From: Hibiscus mutabilis
Taxonomy: Eukaryota; Streptophyta; Magnoliopsida; Malvales; Malvaceae
Length of the DNA: 64,000 bases
Direction of reading: 5' to 3'
NCBI GenBank assembly: GCA_019671005.1
Contig: CM033717.1
Span: 72,833,850-72,897,849, forward strand
Below the pieces are notes generated by a model, which ran no database searches, was not told the DNA's origin, and worked only from the letters and a program-made list of their open reading frames with translations. The position numbers were made by a program, and so were the translations under genes. Below are positions 21,552 through 33,764 of this stretch, piece by piece. The stretch's first letter is position 1, and each line of letters opens with the position of its first letter.

Positions 21552-23998
21552 AAAAATAGGGTAAACTAAATAGATGGCCACTTAACTATGAGGTTTGTGT
21601 CAATTTGACCACTATACTTTCGATTTTGGCAAATTTACCACATAGCTATTTAAATAGTTCCAATCAAGCTACCAACCGTTAAAAAAACAAAAAAAATTGG
21701 ACATGTCTGTTAAATAAATTGGTATAATTATATATTTGATCTCCATTATTCATACAATCTATTAATTTGGTCTTAATTTTAATTTAATAAAATAAATAAA
21801 TTATTTAATTAAGTGGTGACACGTGTCACCACCTTATTGGAAGACTTTAACTATTTTAATTAATTTAATCAAATTTATCCCTTCCAATCAGGTGATGACA
21901 CATGTTACCTGATTAGAGAGAAAATAAATACAAGCCAAATGGCTTTAGAGGGAATCAAACCTAGGCATATTAGGTGCAGGTGGCGTGGCTTTGTCGGTGG
22001 ACTAAGCACACTTTTGTAATATAGAGTACAAATATCTGGTATATGTCTTAGTTCATTGCTTATGCCTAGACTTGACAAACTTGACCCAAGATCCGAGACC
22101 TGTGAACTAAATCGATTTACCCGAATTGAGACTCGAAATTGACTTGAACACGATGTCTCGAATTTGATTCGGAACCCGAAATAAATCGAACCGAATCGAA
22201 GTTCAGTTGAACCGAAAATTGACCCGAATCGAATAGACTCGAACCGATTTTCAACTGAAACGAATGGAACCAAACTGATTTCACCCGAACCGAAAGCAAC
22301 CGAACCGAAGGCAACCCGAAATTAAGAAAATATATTAAAATAAATAAATAAAGATGAGATGTGAACTGTCGTACAACTTACCAAAAAGTCAAATATACAT
22401 GCTATATAAAGTCATATATAGGGTGGAAAAACCTAACTCGGCCTAAAAACCTGACTAATACCAATCAATCTCCTATTAACCCGATATTGACCCGACCCGA
22501 AATCAACCGACCCGAAAATAACCGACCTAAAATCAACCGAACCGAAAGTCAACCGAACCGAAAATCAACCGACTCGACGTCCTGACCCGATACCCGAACC
22601 GAAATCACCATAGACCCGAACTAAAACAGAACCGAATTAAACTGAATTTAAACCGAATGCAGGTAGAACCGAACCGAATTGACCCAAACCGAAACCGAAC
22701 CGAATGACTCGTTTGCCACCTCTACTTATGCCAAGGAAAAGTAAATAAATGTGGATTATGGGGATTCGAACATGATATACTTAGAATACATAAAAACATT
22801 TAAATCAATGAAATTAATCTAATAATCTTAAATTTAATTTAAAAAAAAAATATTCAATTTAATTTAAAAAAAAATCTATTTTTAAAATATTCATTTATAG
22901 CTTTAAACAGATCAGTGCTATATATTACTAGTAGATCAACTTATCAGCAAAATCCCATTATAAAACAGATTTTTATTTTAAAAATCATGAGCTAGAAAAC
23001 AGTATTATATTATACCCAGAAATTAATTTGATCCGACAACATATTAAACTATCAGGAGCACATTAAAGATTTAACTTTTCTTCTGAAAAAACAAAAGGAA
23101 ACGGAAATCATAAAGAATTACCAAGCTCGGGTTGATCAATGAGGATGGTCATCTTGATCAAGAGAGAAGCTGAATGTCTCCACTGAAACCCAGAGGATTT
23201 AGTGAAATTGAATGCAAGGTATAGTCGCAGATTAGGCCGTGAAAATTGGTCGGATATTTATTAAAAATAGTTTTAAGATTTTTATATTTTTAAATTAAAT
23301 TTAAGATTATTAGATTTATTTTATTGATTTAGATGTTTTTATGTATTCTAAGTATATCATTCTCGAATCCCCATAATCCACGTTTATTTGTTTTTCCTTG
23401 GCATAAGCAACTAATTAAGACATACTGAATATTTGTACTCTATATTTGCACCTGATATGGTTTTAGGCTTGTATTTATTTTCTTTCTCCAACCAGGTGTG
23501 GAGGGGGATAAATTTGATTAAATTAATTAAAATAGCTAAGGTCTTCTAATTAGGTGGGGACACATGTCACCACCTAATTAGATAATTTATTTATTTATTT
23601 TATTAAATTAAAATTAGGACCAAATTGATAGATTGTATGAATGACAATGACCAAATAATGTAATTATACCAATTTGATAAATTTGATTAAATTAATTAAA
23701 ATAGCTAAAGTCTTCTAATAAGGTGGTGACATGTGTCACCACCAAATTAAATAACTTATTTATTTTATTAAATTAAAATTAGGATCAAATTGATAGATGG
23801 TATGAATAACGGGGGACCAAATATGTAATTATACAAATTTTATTTAACAGACATATCAACTTTTTCGTTTTTTAAATGGTTGGTGGCTTGATTAGAACTA
23901 TTTAAATAATTATGTGGTAAATTTGCCAAAATTGAAAGTATAGTGATTAAATTGACACCAACTTTATAGTTAAGTGGTCATCTATGTAGTTTACTCAA
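21552..23998. mobile_element. 2.4-kb long-TIR element with nested hAT MITE
   Basis: The left end is TAGGGTAAACTAAATAGATGGCCACTTAA... and the right end, reversed, is GAGTAAACTACATAGATGACCACTTAA... Inverted similarity runs several hundred bases inward, including the palindrome GGTGGTGACACGTGTCACCACC (split by matching copies) and, beyond the nested insert, CTTATGCCAAGGAAAA facing TTTTCCTTGGCATAAG. The right arm contains a tandem duplication of about 180 bp (near 23505-23685 and 23690-23830). The core has no transposase. The flanks are A-rich, so the target duplication cannot be read with certainty. Probably a Mutator-like non-autonomous element. Confidence 0.8.
22067..22724. mobile_element. hAT-type MITE with perfect 8-bp target duplication
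   Basis: The element starts TAGACTTGACAAACTTG and ends CGTTTGCCACCTCTA (reversed TAGAGGTGGCAAACG). It is flanked on both sides by CTTATGCC (22059-22066 and 22725-22732). The 8-bp duplication and short TA-start inverted ends are hAT traits. The interior is dominated by degenerate CCGAACCGAAA-type units in the same orientation in both halves. It sits inside one arm of the long-TIR element, so it is the younger insertion. Confidence 0.85.
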
Positions 23999-24852
23999 AA
24001 AAATATTAAACGAAGTCTGGCATTGCTTATGACACCCAAAAGCATTGCACCCTTAGGACTAGTTTAGTCTATGCAACTTCTTTGTATTAACTTCCCTAGT
24101 GATCAAAATACCCAAATCACTTTATTTTATATGATTTCGAATCCTGACATTTGTTTTAAAAATATAATACTCTTTTATTTAAAAAAATACGAGCCAAGTA
24201 CAAATGAAATAGGTTAGAGGACAGTAATAAATCCTCTCTGGACCAATCATCCACGTTGACAAAAGCATTCAGCACGCATGAAAAAAAAAATCGAATTCGT
24301 GTCGTGTTATTCACGTACAAAGGTGGATTTAGTTTATCAGATCATCATAAAGCAAACAATGGAAATGATGCATGGCCTTGTCGACATAAGGAAATGAGAC
24401 AATTTTCTGTCCATGCATGTGTAACTGAGGGCAGTTGAACAGAATGGTTGATGCAATCGTCATTCTCCTACTACATATTGTGTATACACTAGCACATAGA
24501 AATGGTTGCAGACATAAGGCTGCAATTTTTTTAACAAAAAAGTTGGCAAATAAGTACACCAGACATTTAAGTACAGACCTAAAACAGAACACCCAAACTC
24601 AAAGCGTGAACCAAAAGGAAACCTCAAGCTAATCTTATCTTCACATTCTTATGTAGGGTTCATCAACTTTCTTCACATTCAAGCCAACATTACTCTACAT
24701 TCATATTATTTTTATTTATATGGCGAATATTTAATGCTTTAATAACGATATATAATTGTATGCACCATTAATAAATTAGATAATAATGTATTATTATCTT
24801 ATTGATTAATGGTGTATAAAATTATATATTGTCAGTGCATTAAATATTAATG
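23999..24852. other. Intergenic DNA downstream of the PIRL gene
   Basis: No gene is recognised. An inverted pair near 24720-24850 (ATTTAATGCTTTAATAACGATATATAATT facing AATTATATATTGTCAGTGCATTAAAT, with TTAGATAATAATGTATTATTATCTTA between) could act in the 3' region of the gene or be a tiny foldback element. Confidence 0.4.
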
Positions 24853-27800
24853 TTATTTATAGGAACGAGAAGAGAAGAGCCTACGAGGTGACAACGCCCC
24901 TATGTTGCGAGCTGAAAAGAGTCGGCCCAGTGACGGCATCCCCATGTAGTGAGGCGAAGCAAGACCGTCGATGGACCTATATTCCGACATGATCATCCTC
25001 TCTTTCTCCCATGACCCGCTGCAGCGGCTGCCACGGTTGTTCATCATTTTCCCATTAAAGGTGGCATACTTCACCAACTTCCCCACCCATGATCTCTTCT
25101 TCTGCTGGCTTTGCCCTGCTTTCATTTTCTCACATAGGTACTCCTGAACCACCTGCAAGCTCTGCTCGAACACGTCCATCGGCGGGGAAATCAGTGGGTT
25201 ACCTTCCACGCTAAGCTTCCGAAGCTTCCTCAAGCACCCGATGGAATCGGGCAGATATTTTATTTTGTTATAACTTATGTCCAATTCGACAAGGGACATC
25301 AGGAGGCCAATTGAGTAAGGTAGGGTTTCGAGGTACTGGAAGTTTTGGCTTACGTTGAGAACTTCCAAGTTGATCAAATTCTCCATGTCATCGGGGAGAG
25401 ACCGGAGACAATTGAGGCGTGCATCGAGGACTCGAAGCGAAGTCAAGTGACTGATCGATTGGGGTAGGAGAATCAATTTGTTAGAGTTCACCGACAGTTT
25501 CTTCAAGTCGACGAGCTCAAATCCGATGGTGTCCGGTAGCATTGTGAGCTGGTTGAAGTTGGCATTCAACTCTTCTAATGACTTGCAATTTTCGATCGTT
25601 TTAGGTAGGGTCCGGAGAAGGTTGCCGGCGACGTTGAGAGACTTGAGCTTAGAGAGACAACCGATGGAGTTGGGAAGATACTTGAGCTGATTAGAGTGTA
25701 CGTCTAACGCCACCACGTTCAGTAACCTTGCCGTCAGGGACTCCGGTATGCTCTGCCAAACCAAATCATATGAAGCTAAAATCTCTCAGACAATGTATAT
25801 ACACACACATGAGAACTACACCGACGGTGCAAACTTTTTTACTTAATAAAATTATACGAGAATTTAAAAATTTTAAGGATGTAAGATTATTTCGTCAATA
25901 TAAAATACAAACAAAAAGTTCTTAAAATATATAAAAATTTAAATTTTTTAAGGAATACGACTATTACACGTTATTTTTATAACAGATGAGTTGACTTCAA
26001 AGATGATGAATATATATATTGAACAATCTTAAGGTGATTATGAGATAATATCTGTTTATATATATTCTTAACCCTTTAAGAAGGTACGCACACTTTATAA
26101 AAACATTTTAAACTGGAGTCTCCTAAAATGAATATCATCCGTTTTTCCTACGTTTTTCCTAGTGAAACCACTTGTTAAGTTATTTACTTATATATATTTA
26201 TACATACAGATCTGAAACATGTGAATATGACAACGATATTTTTTTGACTTCAAAGATGATGAATATATTTATACGTTACTCATTTTCTTATATATATTTA
26301 TACGTACAAGTCTGAAACATGTGAATACGACAACGATATTAATTGATAGATTAATAAAATAAAAACACATAATTAAGAGAATCAAAGTTCATCCGTACTG
26401 CAATGTCCCCACTTTACATTTAATATTATCTTAGAATAAAACCATCAATATTTATAACGTACGCCTCCATCGGATATTATAGAATAATGGTCGGAACAAA
26501 TGTAAAATAAGGTTTAATCGTGCTTGTAAATATATCTGTTTGAAATTTCAATATTCGTTTTTTTTTTCTTTATTAACCTATTAATTTAGATTATATTTTA
26601 TAAAAATTTATTATAAGGACAACTCTTCCAATCGTAATTAATTTAATTTTTCATCTTATTAAACTAACAATAGTTGGTAAAATTTCATATTTAAAAAAAA
26701 CGAAAAGAATATTATAATTTCGTTGAACTTATTTATAGTTAAAAACTAATTGTTAATCAATTATAGGTTAATTTAGTCGGATGAGAAGTTAAGTTTGAAG
26801 AAGATAATTTTATTTGAACTTGACATGTTTCAACATTATAGAATCATCTTTTAATTCAGATTCATGACAGGTTTTGTGAAAGATAAATAGCGGTTTGAGC
26901 CAAAATTAAATGTTTGAGCTAATATTAGAGGTTTGACCAGTCAAATCAACTAATTTGAATGTTTGGTGAATAATGAATTTTGGTGAAACCTCTAATTTTG
27001 AAAACGATGTTAATAAGAGCTTTTTGAAATTAGAGGTTTTAACATAAGAGTTATAAAGACCATTTTACCCTTAATAATTATAAAAAATCTCAAAAATATC
27101 TAAATTTAACATTTTATATTTTAATTCTTCACCCTCGCGTATTTATATTGTGACATTTGTAAATTAATAATTTTTGTTTTTTTTTATTTTTACACATTTA
27201 TATTTATATTTAACAATTAAACAAATTGTATTAAAATAATTATATAAATAATAAATTAATATATAATTCCTTCAAATATACTTAGTAATATTATATTAAA
27301 AAATTATTTTTTATAATCAAATTAATTAAACAAGTATTGAATATAATCATGTCTTCATATGTCATTTTGCTTGTTTAAATAATCAAATAGCTATAAGCTA
27401 CCAATTAATTTTACGAAACACTCTTATACTATTCGCTAGTCAAATCAATTTATGTAATCCGCTAGTTGCCAAACAAGGCCAAAGTCGGGACAATATATTA
27501 CTATATTAGAAAAACCTTTTCCATATTAAAATTTTATGTATTCGATTTACATCATGGTGTTACTGATAGGAATACCGTTGAACTTACAGAGAGGATAAAA
27601 CAAATTTAACGTGAATGGTTTTATTTTTAGATTAAATTCAAAGGAGGGTTTTAGCTAAAAAAAGTATCTAAATAATTAACGTTGTAAGCTATTTTTGGAG
27701 CTAAAAAATATCAAAATTAGTTTTGAGGATAATCTTACTAGTGAAACTTTTTTCATTTCAGTGTTAATGTATAAAATAACCATGCTTGGTACTATTGCAC

Positions 27801-28418
27801 CAGTTTTGACTTTTGTTCTAGTATTAAGATGTAGGAAGATCGGTCCAAATATAGAAAAATATACACCATAATTTTAAGCTTTATTAATAGAATTATATTT
27901 AATATATATATATATATATATTTCTATTAATGGCCTAATGTAATAATTTTAAACTTTTTAACGATTACTATATATATAAGGGAGGGAAGGAGAAATTTGC
28001 TCTTAATAAATTCTACACTCAGCCTTACAAGAGAGAAGATGATGTCAACTGAAAACTTTAACCACTTAATTTTGAGATTGCTGATATTAAACAATATTGA
28101 ACTCTACCGAGTACGGAGATCAATACAACTGGGGAACAAGAAGGAAAGAGATTAAGATTTGTTGCCGAGAAACAGAAAGAAAGAAAGAAATACCTGGAGA
28201 TTGTTATTGGAGAGGTCTAGCTTGGAAACGGCAGCCAAATTGAGAGAAGAAATCGGAAGGGAATCTAATGACATCCCACTCAAATCCACCACCCCAACTA
28301 TAATCTCTTCTTCCCGATCCCAACTTGATCTTCTCCGCCTGCTCCGATCACGCTCTCCTTTGTTTCTGCTCACCGCCATTAGTGCCGTCACTGGCTGCTG
28401 ATGCTGTTCGTACATCAT
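24853..28418 (-). CDS. PIRL6-like: PIRL-type leucine-rich-repeat protein
   Basis: This is a plant intracellular Ras-group-related LRR protein, the plant counterpart of animal SHOC2/SUR-8-like scaffolds. Arabidopsis members act in gametophyte development. Two exons: 28418-28194 (75 codons, starts MMYEQHQQ) and 25752-24853 (stop TAA), joined in phase across a 2.44-kb GT-AG intron, total 374 aa. After a basic N-terminus (RSRRRRSSWD) comes the family opening VDLSGMSLDSLP and about ten LRRs of about 23 residues with the LxxLPxSIG pattern (KYLPNSIGCLSKLKSLNVAG, RTLPKTIENCKSLEELNANF). The post-LRR GNPLISPP-hydrophobic-VVQEYL segment follows. The C-terminal tail holds KKRSWVGKLVKYATFNG and ends RRLFSSRSYK. 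No signal peptide or membrane segment is seen, so it is probably cytosolic. The short family with this opening is PIRL6/7/8; PIRL6 is the closest by memory. The frame is intact. Confidence 0.92.
25753..28193 (-). other. Long PIRL intron with repeats
   Basis: This 2.44-kb intron holds a direct duplication of about 65 bp, with ATCTGAAACATGTGAATATGACAACGATATT near 26211 and a near copy near 26311. It also holds two copies of GACTTCAAAGATGATGAATATAT (near 25992 and 26245), a copy of the dispersed GAATATCATCCGTTTTTCC repeat near 26128, and an (AT)n run near 27898-27920. No coding exon is seen in it. Confidence 0.6.
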
Positions 28419-28545
28419 TTTATTTCACATAAAACGAATCCCAAAACAAAAACTGTACGAAACAACCAGCGAAATGAAATCAAAACGAAGGGAAAAGAAG
28501 GGATTTGAAGAAAATGAGTACTTGTTTTTTGTGGTCGATTGTGGT

Positions 28546-28566
28546 TTGTATATATTAATATATAAA
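28546..28566 (-). promoter_or_regulatory. Candidate TATA region of the PIRL gene
   Basis: On the minus strand GTTTATATATTAATATATAC lies about 130-150 bp upstream of the PIRL ATG. That is a reasonable distance for a TATA box with a 100-bp leader. This rests on sequence position only. Confidence 0.4.
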
Positions 28567-28684
28567 CGTACAAAGGGAGGGTACGGAGTCTAATATAGGA
28601 GGAGAGATGACGTTTGAGCAAAAAGGGAAGAAAAGGGCAGCGTTTGTGATAGGGTAAAATTAAGATTAAATTACACTAATACAC

Positions 28685-29140
28685 ACTGCATTAAGCTGAA
28701 ATGATATCTTTTAACCACCGACATTTCGGAACTTACAAAATGGTTCATTTAATTTTTTTATTTGATTATTAGATTGTCATTCGAACTTATCGAATTGTTA
28801 AAAAATAGCCCCTAAACTAATCAAGAATTTACCACTGGTAGGGATCATTTTCTAACTGGATCAAAAGTTTAATGATCATTTTTTAACTGCATTAAGTTGA
28901 AATGATATTTTTGCTGTTAAAGTTTTAAAAGTTACAAAATGATTATTATTTTTTTATTTTATTATTATGTTATTATTATTTTCTTTCAAAATTAACAAAG
29001 TTATCATTCGAACTTATCGAACCATTATAGAAATATTCCTTATATTTATCAATAATGGGGATCGTTTTTAAATGAATCAAATATTTAATGATGATTTTAT
29101 AATTTTTAAAACTTCAATAGTCAAAAATATCGTTTCAACT
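28685..29140. repeat. Two-unit diverged tandem repeat
   Basis: Two units of about 200 bp start at TGCATTAAGCTGAAATGATAT (28688) and TGCATTAAGTTGAAATGATAT (28890). Both continue with TTACAAAATG-TT, TCATTCGAACTTATCGAA and TAATGATCATTTT-like phrases in order. There is no coding capacity. This may be one arm or a derivative of an inverted-repeat MITE. Confidence 0.6.
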
Positions 29141-29489
29141 TAATTTAGTGACAACAATGTAAAATTATTGGGAGATGGCGTTGCGGTTGCGTGGCCATGG
29201 CTCTTGTTTAAAAAGAGTCAACCCCCCTTGGCATTCCGTTTTGTCTTCTCTTCGGCTTCCCGCAAATCCCGCTTTCCTTTCACATTATTGTTATTGATTC
29301 CTTCAGACTTAATCCAATTTCCCATTTATTTATTTATTTTAATTTTTCAAAATTATACCTAATAACATTGATCGGCGATAATCTAAATAACAAAAAATAG
29401 ATCGACTTCATCAATGTTTGTATTAATTTTATTAGTTGAATTTAATAAGACAATTTAAACGTCAATTAAATTGACGTTTTTAATATGAA

Positions 29490-29745
29490 TAATTTTAAAG
29501 TTTAGGGGCTCAATTTAAGGTGTAGGGTTTAGGTTTAGTAGTTTAGAATTTAGGGATTGTAAATATAATTTAGGGTTTAGGGTTAGTATTTAAGTTTTAT
29601 ATGTTAAAACTTAAATCTTCAACATATTACCCTAAAACTTAAACCCTAACCCTAAACCCTAAATTCTAACCATTACCCCTAAATTCTAAACCTCTAAACC
29701 CTACACCCTAAACTAAGTCCCTAAACTCTAAAACTAAGGCGCTTG
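29490..29745. repeat. Telomere-like inverted repeat
   Basis: The left half carries degenerate TTTAGGG units (GTAGGGTTTAGGTTTAG, TAGGGTTTAGGGTTAG). The right half carries the complementary CCCTAAA units (AACCCTAACCCTAAACCC), so the segment can fold back. Units are interrupted and not a clean array, so this is not a former telomere. Similar segments occur at 30400-30660, 40430-40590, 59155-59460 and 61180-61320. Confidence 0.7.
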
Positions 29746-29916
29746 TGAAAACTAAAAATCTCCACCGCCAGTGTATTGGATATAAATCCTTTTAATATAT
29801 GTTTATTTTTTATTTATATTCAGGATTTATGATTACCATACTTAGTAATAGTATTTCCAAAATTTAATTTAAATTTCTTTTCTTAAGAATTCAATATATA
29901 CCTTAACGGCACAAAA

Positions 29917-30104
29917 TTATTATTTTTTTGGTTGCCCTCCGGTCTCCAGGGCTTAGCCCTGACTAATCCGGACTGACCCGCGTCGCACACTTAGCTTTGG
30001 TGGGTGAGTCTCCCAACAAGGATTTTCTGCATACATAGCGCCTCAAACCTGAAACATGCTTAAGCGATACCAAACTGCTTACAACTTAGACCAACCCCGT
30101 TGGT
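29917..30104 (-). mobile_element. Probable tRNA-derived SINE
   Basis: On the minus strand the unit opens ACCAACGGGGTTGGTCTAAG with AGTTGTAAGCAG downstream, loosely like an A box. GGTTTGAGGC lies about 30 bp further on, close to the RNA polymerase III B box GGTTCRANNC. The unit ends GGAGACCGGAGGGCAACC followed by an A-rich tail (AAAAAAATAATAATTT). AAATTATT flanks both sides as a possible target duplication. It is far more GC-rich than its surroundings. The family assignment is not known. Confidence 0.5.
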
Positions 30105-30329
30105 AAATTATTTATATACCAAATTATTAACAAAACATGGTATATAAATAATGTACGAATTCGTATATAAAAAAACACTATATGATATCCATTGCATGTG
30201 GTCGGTAGGTTACAAAAAGTATTGGGTCCAAATTGTATTTTGAAAAATATACAATAAATTGAATAATTAGTTTTTTATAAAAACAATATACATTTTATAT
30301 TATTAATTTAAATATTTTAGTGTAGGGTT

Positions 30330-30690
30330 TATTTATTACTAGTTTTCAAATGGGTTTACTTTGTGGGTAAGTATTCCTATGTGTTTGTGGAAACTTTTTT
30401 ATGAGCACATTAGTTTTAGGGTTTAGGGATTTCGTTTAGGGTTTAGTGTTTATGAGTTTTAGTAGATAAGTTTTGAATGTATAGGTGTGGTGGTTAGAAT
30501 GTAGGGCTTACGGTTAAAATATAGGGTTTATAGCTTAAAACATAAATCTCAAACTATATTACCTAAAAACAAAACCCTAACATCTAAACTTTAAATTATA
30601 ATCACAAATCCTAAGTTCTGAACCACTATACCCTAGACCAGTTCCCTAAACCATAAAATTAAGTCAAATATTATCCTATATAATGAAAGT
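30330..30690. repeat. Second telomere-like inverted repeat
   Basis: Degenerate TTTAGGG-type units (TTTTAGGGTTTAGGGATTTC, GTTTAGGGTTTAGTG) on the left face AAACCCTAA / CCCTAGACC / CCCTAAACC units on the right. It has the same style as 29490-29745 but does not align closely with it. Confidence 0.55.
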
Positions 30691-32772
30691 GACTCTTTTT
30701 GCAAGTAGATTTTAGAGTTTAGGGTTCTATTGCTATAATATATTCTATTTAAGTGCCTTAATCCTTAGTCAAAAATCTGAATTAAATCTTAAATCCTAAA
30801 CTATAAAGCCTAAAATTCAATCCTTAACAATAATTCATGAAATAAGCTTACAAATATATAAACACTCACATATTCGCACACCATATCACTCGAACTCTTA
30901 GTTTAAACCGAAAAAGTAAAAGCATGCTCAAATATACTATATCAATCACAATTATAATAACATTTAATACACTCATAATGTAAATGAAAACACGTATTTC
31001 ACATATAATGACTTTTTTTTAAATTTTTTTTATGTCAGAAATGACTTGCTGAACGAGAAACATTGCTACAATACTAAAAGAAATTAACAACGTTACATGT
31101 TTACTTCAAGAAAATCCGATAACACTACAAGATGGCTTCATGCAAAACGTAATCAAATGCATGTCATTACAACATTGGTTATACAATTAATTTGATATCT
31201 TTATTCAAAAATAAACAAATAATATATAGAGCACACTACTTCAACAAACATCATTTTTAATCAATATTATTTGAGCAATTTACCCACGTACAACATAAAT
31301 AAGACTGCATGTTTTCTTATCAGCGTTATGCTTCTTGTTTGAGGATTTATTGCAATTTTCCATTCTTAAAGGATTCCCATAATAAACTTTAATGATAATA
31401 TTACAAGTATTTCTCTTTGGTTTTCAAGGAGTAATTTGCATTCCACTAAATTTAATATACATTTTCATTCACGTCACAAACCTTTAATTTAATCAAATTG
31501 CATCAATCAATTTTCATTATTTACAAATTAAGTCACTTATAATGAAACCATTAAATAATTCTAATGAAAAAAATTAAAATTAACACTTTTATTTAACATA
31601 TTTTCACATCATCAATAAATCATCAATAAATAATGTTTAATTAGTAATTTAAATATTTTTATTATAATTTATAGGAAATTTAGTTATTTTTCCTTTGAAT
31701 TTATTTAAATGAAATATTTTAAATTCTTACAAAAAATATTAAAATTATTAATTAAACATTATTCGATGTTGATATCTGAAATATATGTTAAATAAAAGTG
31801 TCGGTTTCAATTTTTTTCATTAGAATTATTTAATGATTTCAATACATGTGACTTAATTTAGAAATAATAAAAGTTGAATGATTAATTTGATTAAATTAAA
31901 AGTTTATGATATAGACAAAAGTGAATGTTAAGTTCAGTGATCTAAAATATAAATTACTCGTTTTCAAGTGATTAGCAAAGTTTTTTTTAAAAACATTCAC
32001 ATGATAAACTTTAATGATACTATTAATTTTAAAATATTATTGAATAATTTAACTCAGATGGAAACTATATATGGCAGTACAGAGAGATAATTAGTCATAT
32101 TTTTTATTTATTTAAAAGTTTTCTTGTATTTTCAAGGGCCGTTTCACTTATTTGGTGGAGAAATTATTACATAAACCCTCCTCACAACATCATTCATGAT
32201 CGCTTTACGAAAATACATTGCCACGTAAGATATTATGTAAGGAGATGGGGGTGCCAACTAAAAGTTTTAACTATTTGTTCTAGAGACTATTAACAACATT
32301 AAAGATATTATGTAAGGTACAAACATGAAATAGAAATATTAAAATTTTCGTAAAATAAGTCATCAGTATATCAAAATGTAAAAATAAAAATAAAAATAGA
32401 AATATAAACATTATAACATATATATGTATATGTACTAATTATTATACGAGTAACGTCCACTACCACGGACTCAAAGTAGCATGGCATTATTTAGTAGTAC
32501 GGTATTTGATTAGCCGTACGTTGATATATTATAATATAAATTTCCTTATATTCAAAAATATATATAATATAAATTTACTTAATAGTCAATATGATATTAA
32601 TTATTTTTTAAAAAGCCGCCATCCGGTTTTAAGCTAGTGAAAGCTAGGTGTCCTTGCACCTTTTAATTTTGTGCTTACTAAGCTTTCAATTTTACTTGCT
32701 CTGATAAAAAAAAAAACACGTGAAATATATATACATGAGGAGTCACCGCATGTCTAATTTCCAAATGCACCC

Positions 32773-32804
<32 letters not shown>

Positions 32805-33230
32805 GCCGCCCATAACTAAACCCTCTCTAAAGGATTTCTTTTTATATAATTATTATTCTTTCTTTTTATGCTTACCGTAGGTGAACAGCCAAAACTTGAC
32901 TTATTCATCTTTTCACTTCCAAAAATTTAGATATAAAACATGGTCATGACTAAGCAATAATTTGGTCAAATCTTTAGATGGATCCTTAGACTTTGCACCT
33001 CTTTCACAATGTCATCAATTCGTTATTTCCTTCGATTTGGTTACTAAAAAGCTTTTTATCTTAATTACACACTAATTCATTCTTACAAAACGGTCCTTTA
33101 TTTCTTAGGTCTTTGTAATCGAACCTAATTAATACTTCGTGGAATCAGATTTAACTTGTTGGGAATATAAATTTCTAATTACTGGAAATCAAGAATCTAC
33201 TAAGCCGATTTTTGGATGTTACAATTCTCC
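30691..33230. other. AT-rich intergenic DNA
   Basis: No gene is seen. A foldback pair near 31555-31660 and 31690-31830 (AATTCTAATGAAAAAAATT and TTTTTTTCATTAGAATTATT in inverse order) suggests a small MITE. A perfect-looking (ATT)n microsatellite lies at about 32776-32803. The last about 100 bp before 33230 probably is the start of the LTR of the gypsy relic, because GGGGAGAATTGTAACATCC on the minus strand is the usual junction between polyprotein and 3' LTR. Confidence 0.45.
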
Positions 33231-33231
33231 C

Positions 33232-33764
33232 CTTAAGAAAAATGTGTCCTCGAATTTTACCTGAACCAAAGAGATGAAGATATTGCGCCTTTATTGTTTC
33301 TTCCGGTTTCTCAGGTTGCTTCCTCAACAGTGTGACTCCTCCAGAGCACTTTGACTAATAGAACAGATTAGTTACGGAGTCTTTTAACTTCCTTTGCAAG
33401 AACCTGAACCAGTTCTTCCTCGTAATATGCGAAGGGTCGAAATGATATTTACGAAACTTCAATACATGGAACACATCATGAATTTTACTCAATTATGAGG
33501 GCAAAGACAACTGATAAGCCACGAGGCTAACTTTCTCGATAAGCTCACAGGGTCTAATGAGCCGAGGACTTAGCTTCCCCTTTTTATCAAACCTCAAAAC
33601 TTTTTTCCACGGTAAAACTTTGAGGAAGGCTTTCTCACCAATCACATATTGTATATCTCTTCACTTAAGGTCAATATAGGCATTTTTTCGATCGAAGACG
33701 GCCTTAAAATGGTCATAAATTATTGTTGTAGGCAAACTTGATGAGAGGTGGAAATTTCTCCTAA
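33232..33764 (-). pseudogene. Ty3/gypsy pol relic: integrase C-terminus and chromodomain
   Basis: On the minus strand the reading gives KFAYNNN, then VIGEKAFLKVLPWKKVLRF, DKKGKLSPRLI, SKIHDVFHVLKFRKYHFDP, then EELVQVLAKEVKRLRN, VKVLWRSHTVEEATWE and finally RGHIFLKG. These are the GPF/Y-like integrase tail and the chromodomain of a Tekay/Del-type Ty3/gypsy polyprotein. Several in-frame stops and slips break it. The upstream half lies on the far side of the solo LTR at 37621-38172. Confidence 0.85.

Noticed and set aside
29490..29745. Former telomere or chromosome fusion point
   Set aside because: Units are degenerate, short and in inverted arrangement, and similar cores elsewhere in the window lie inside MITEs.
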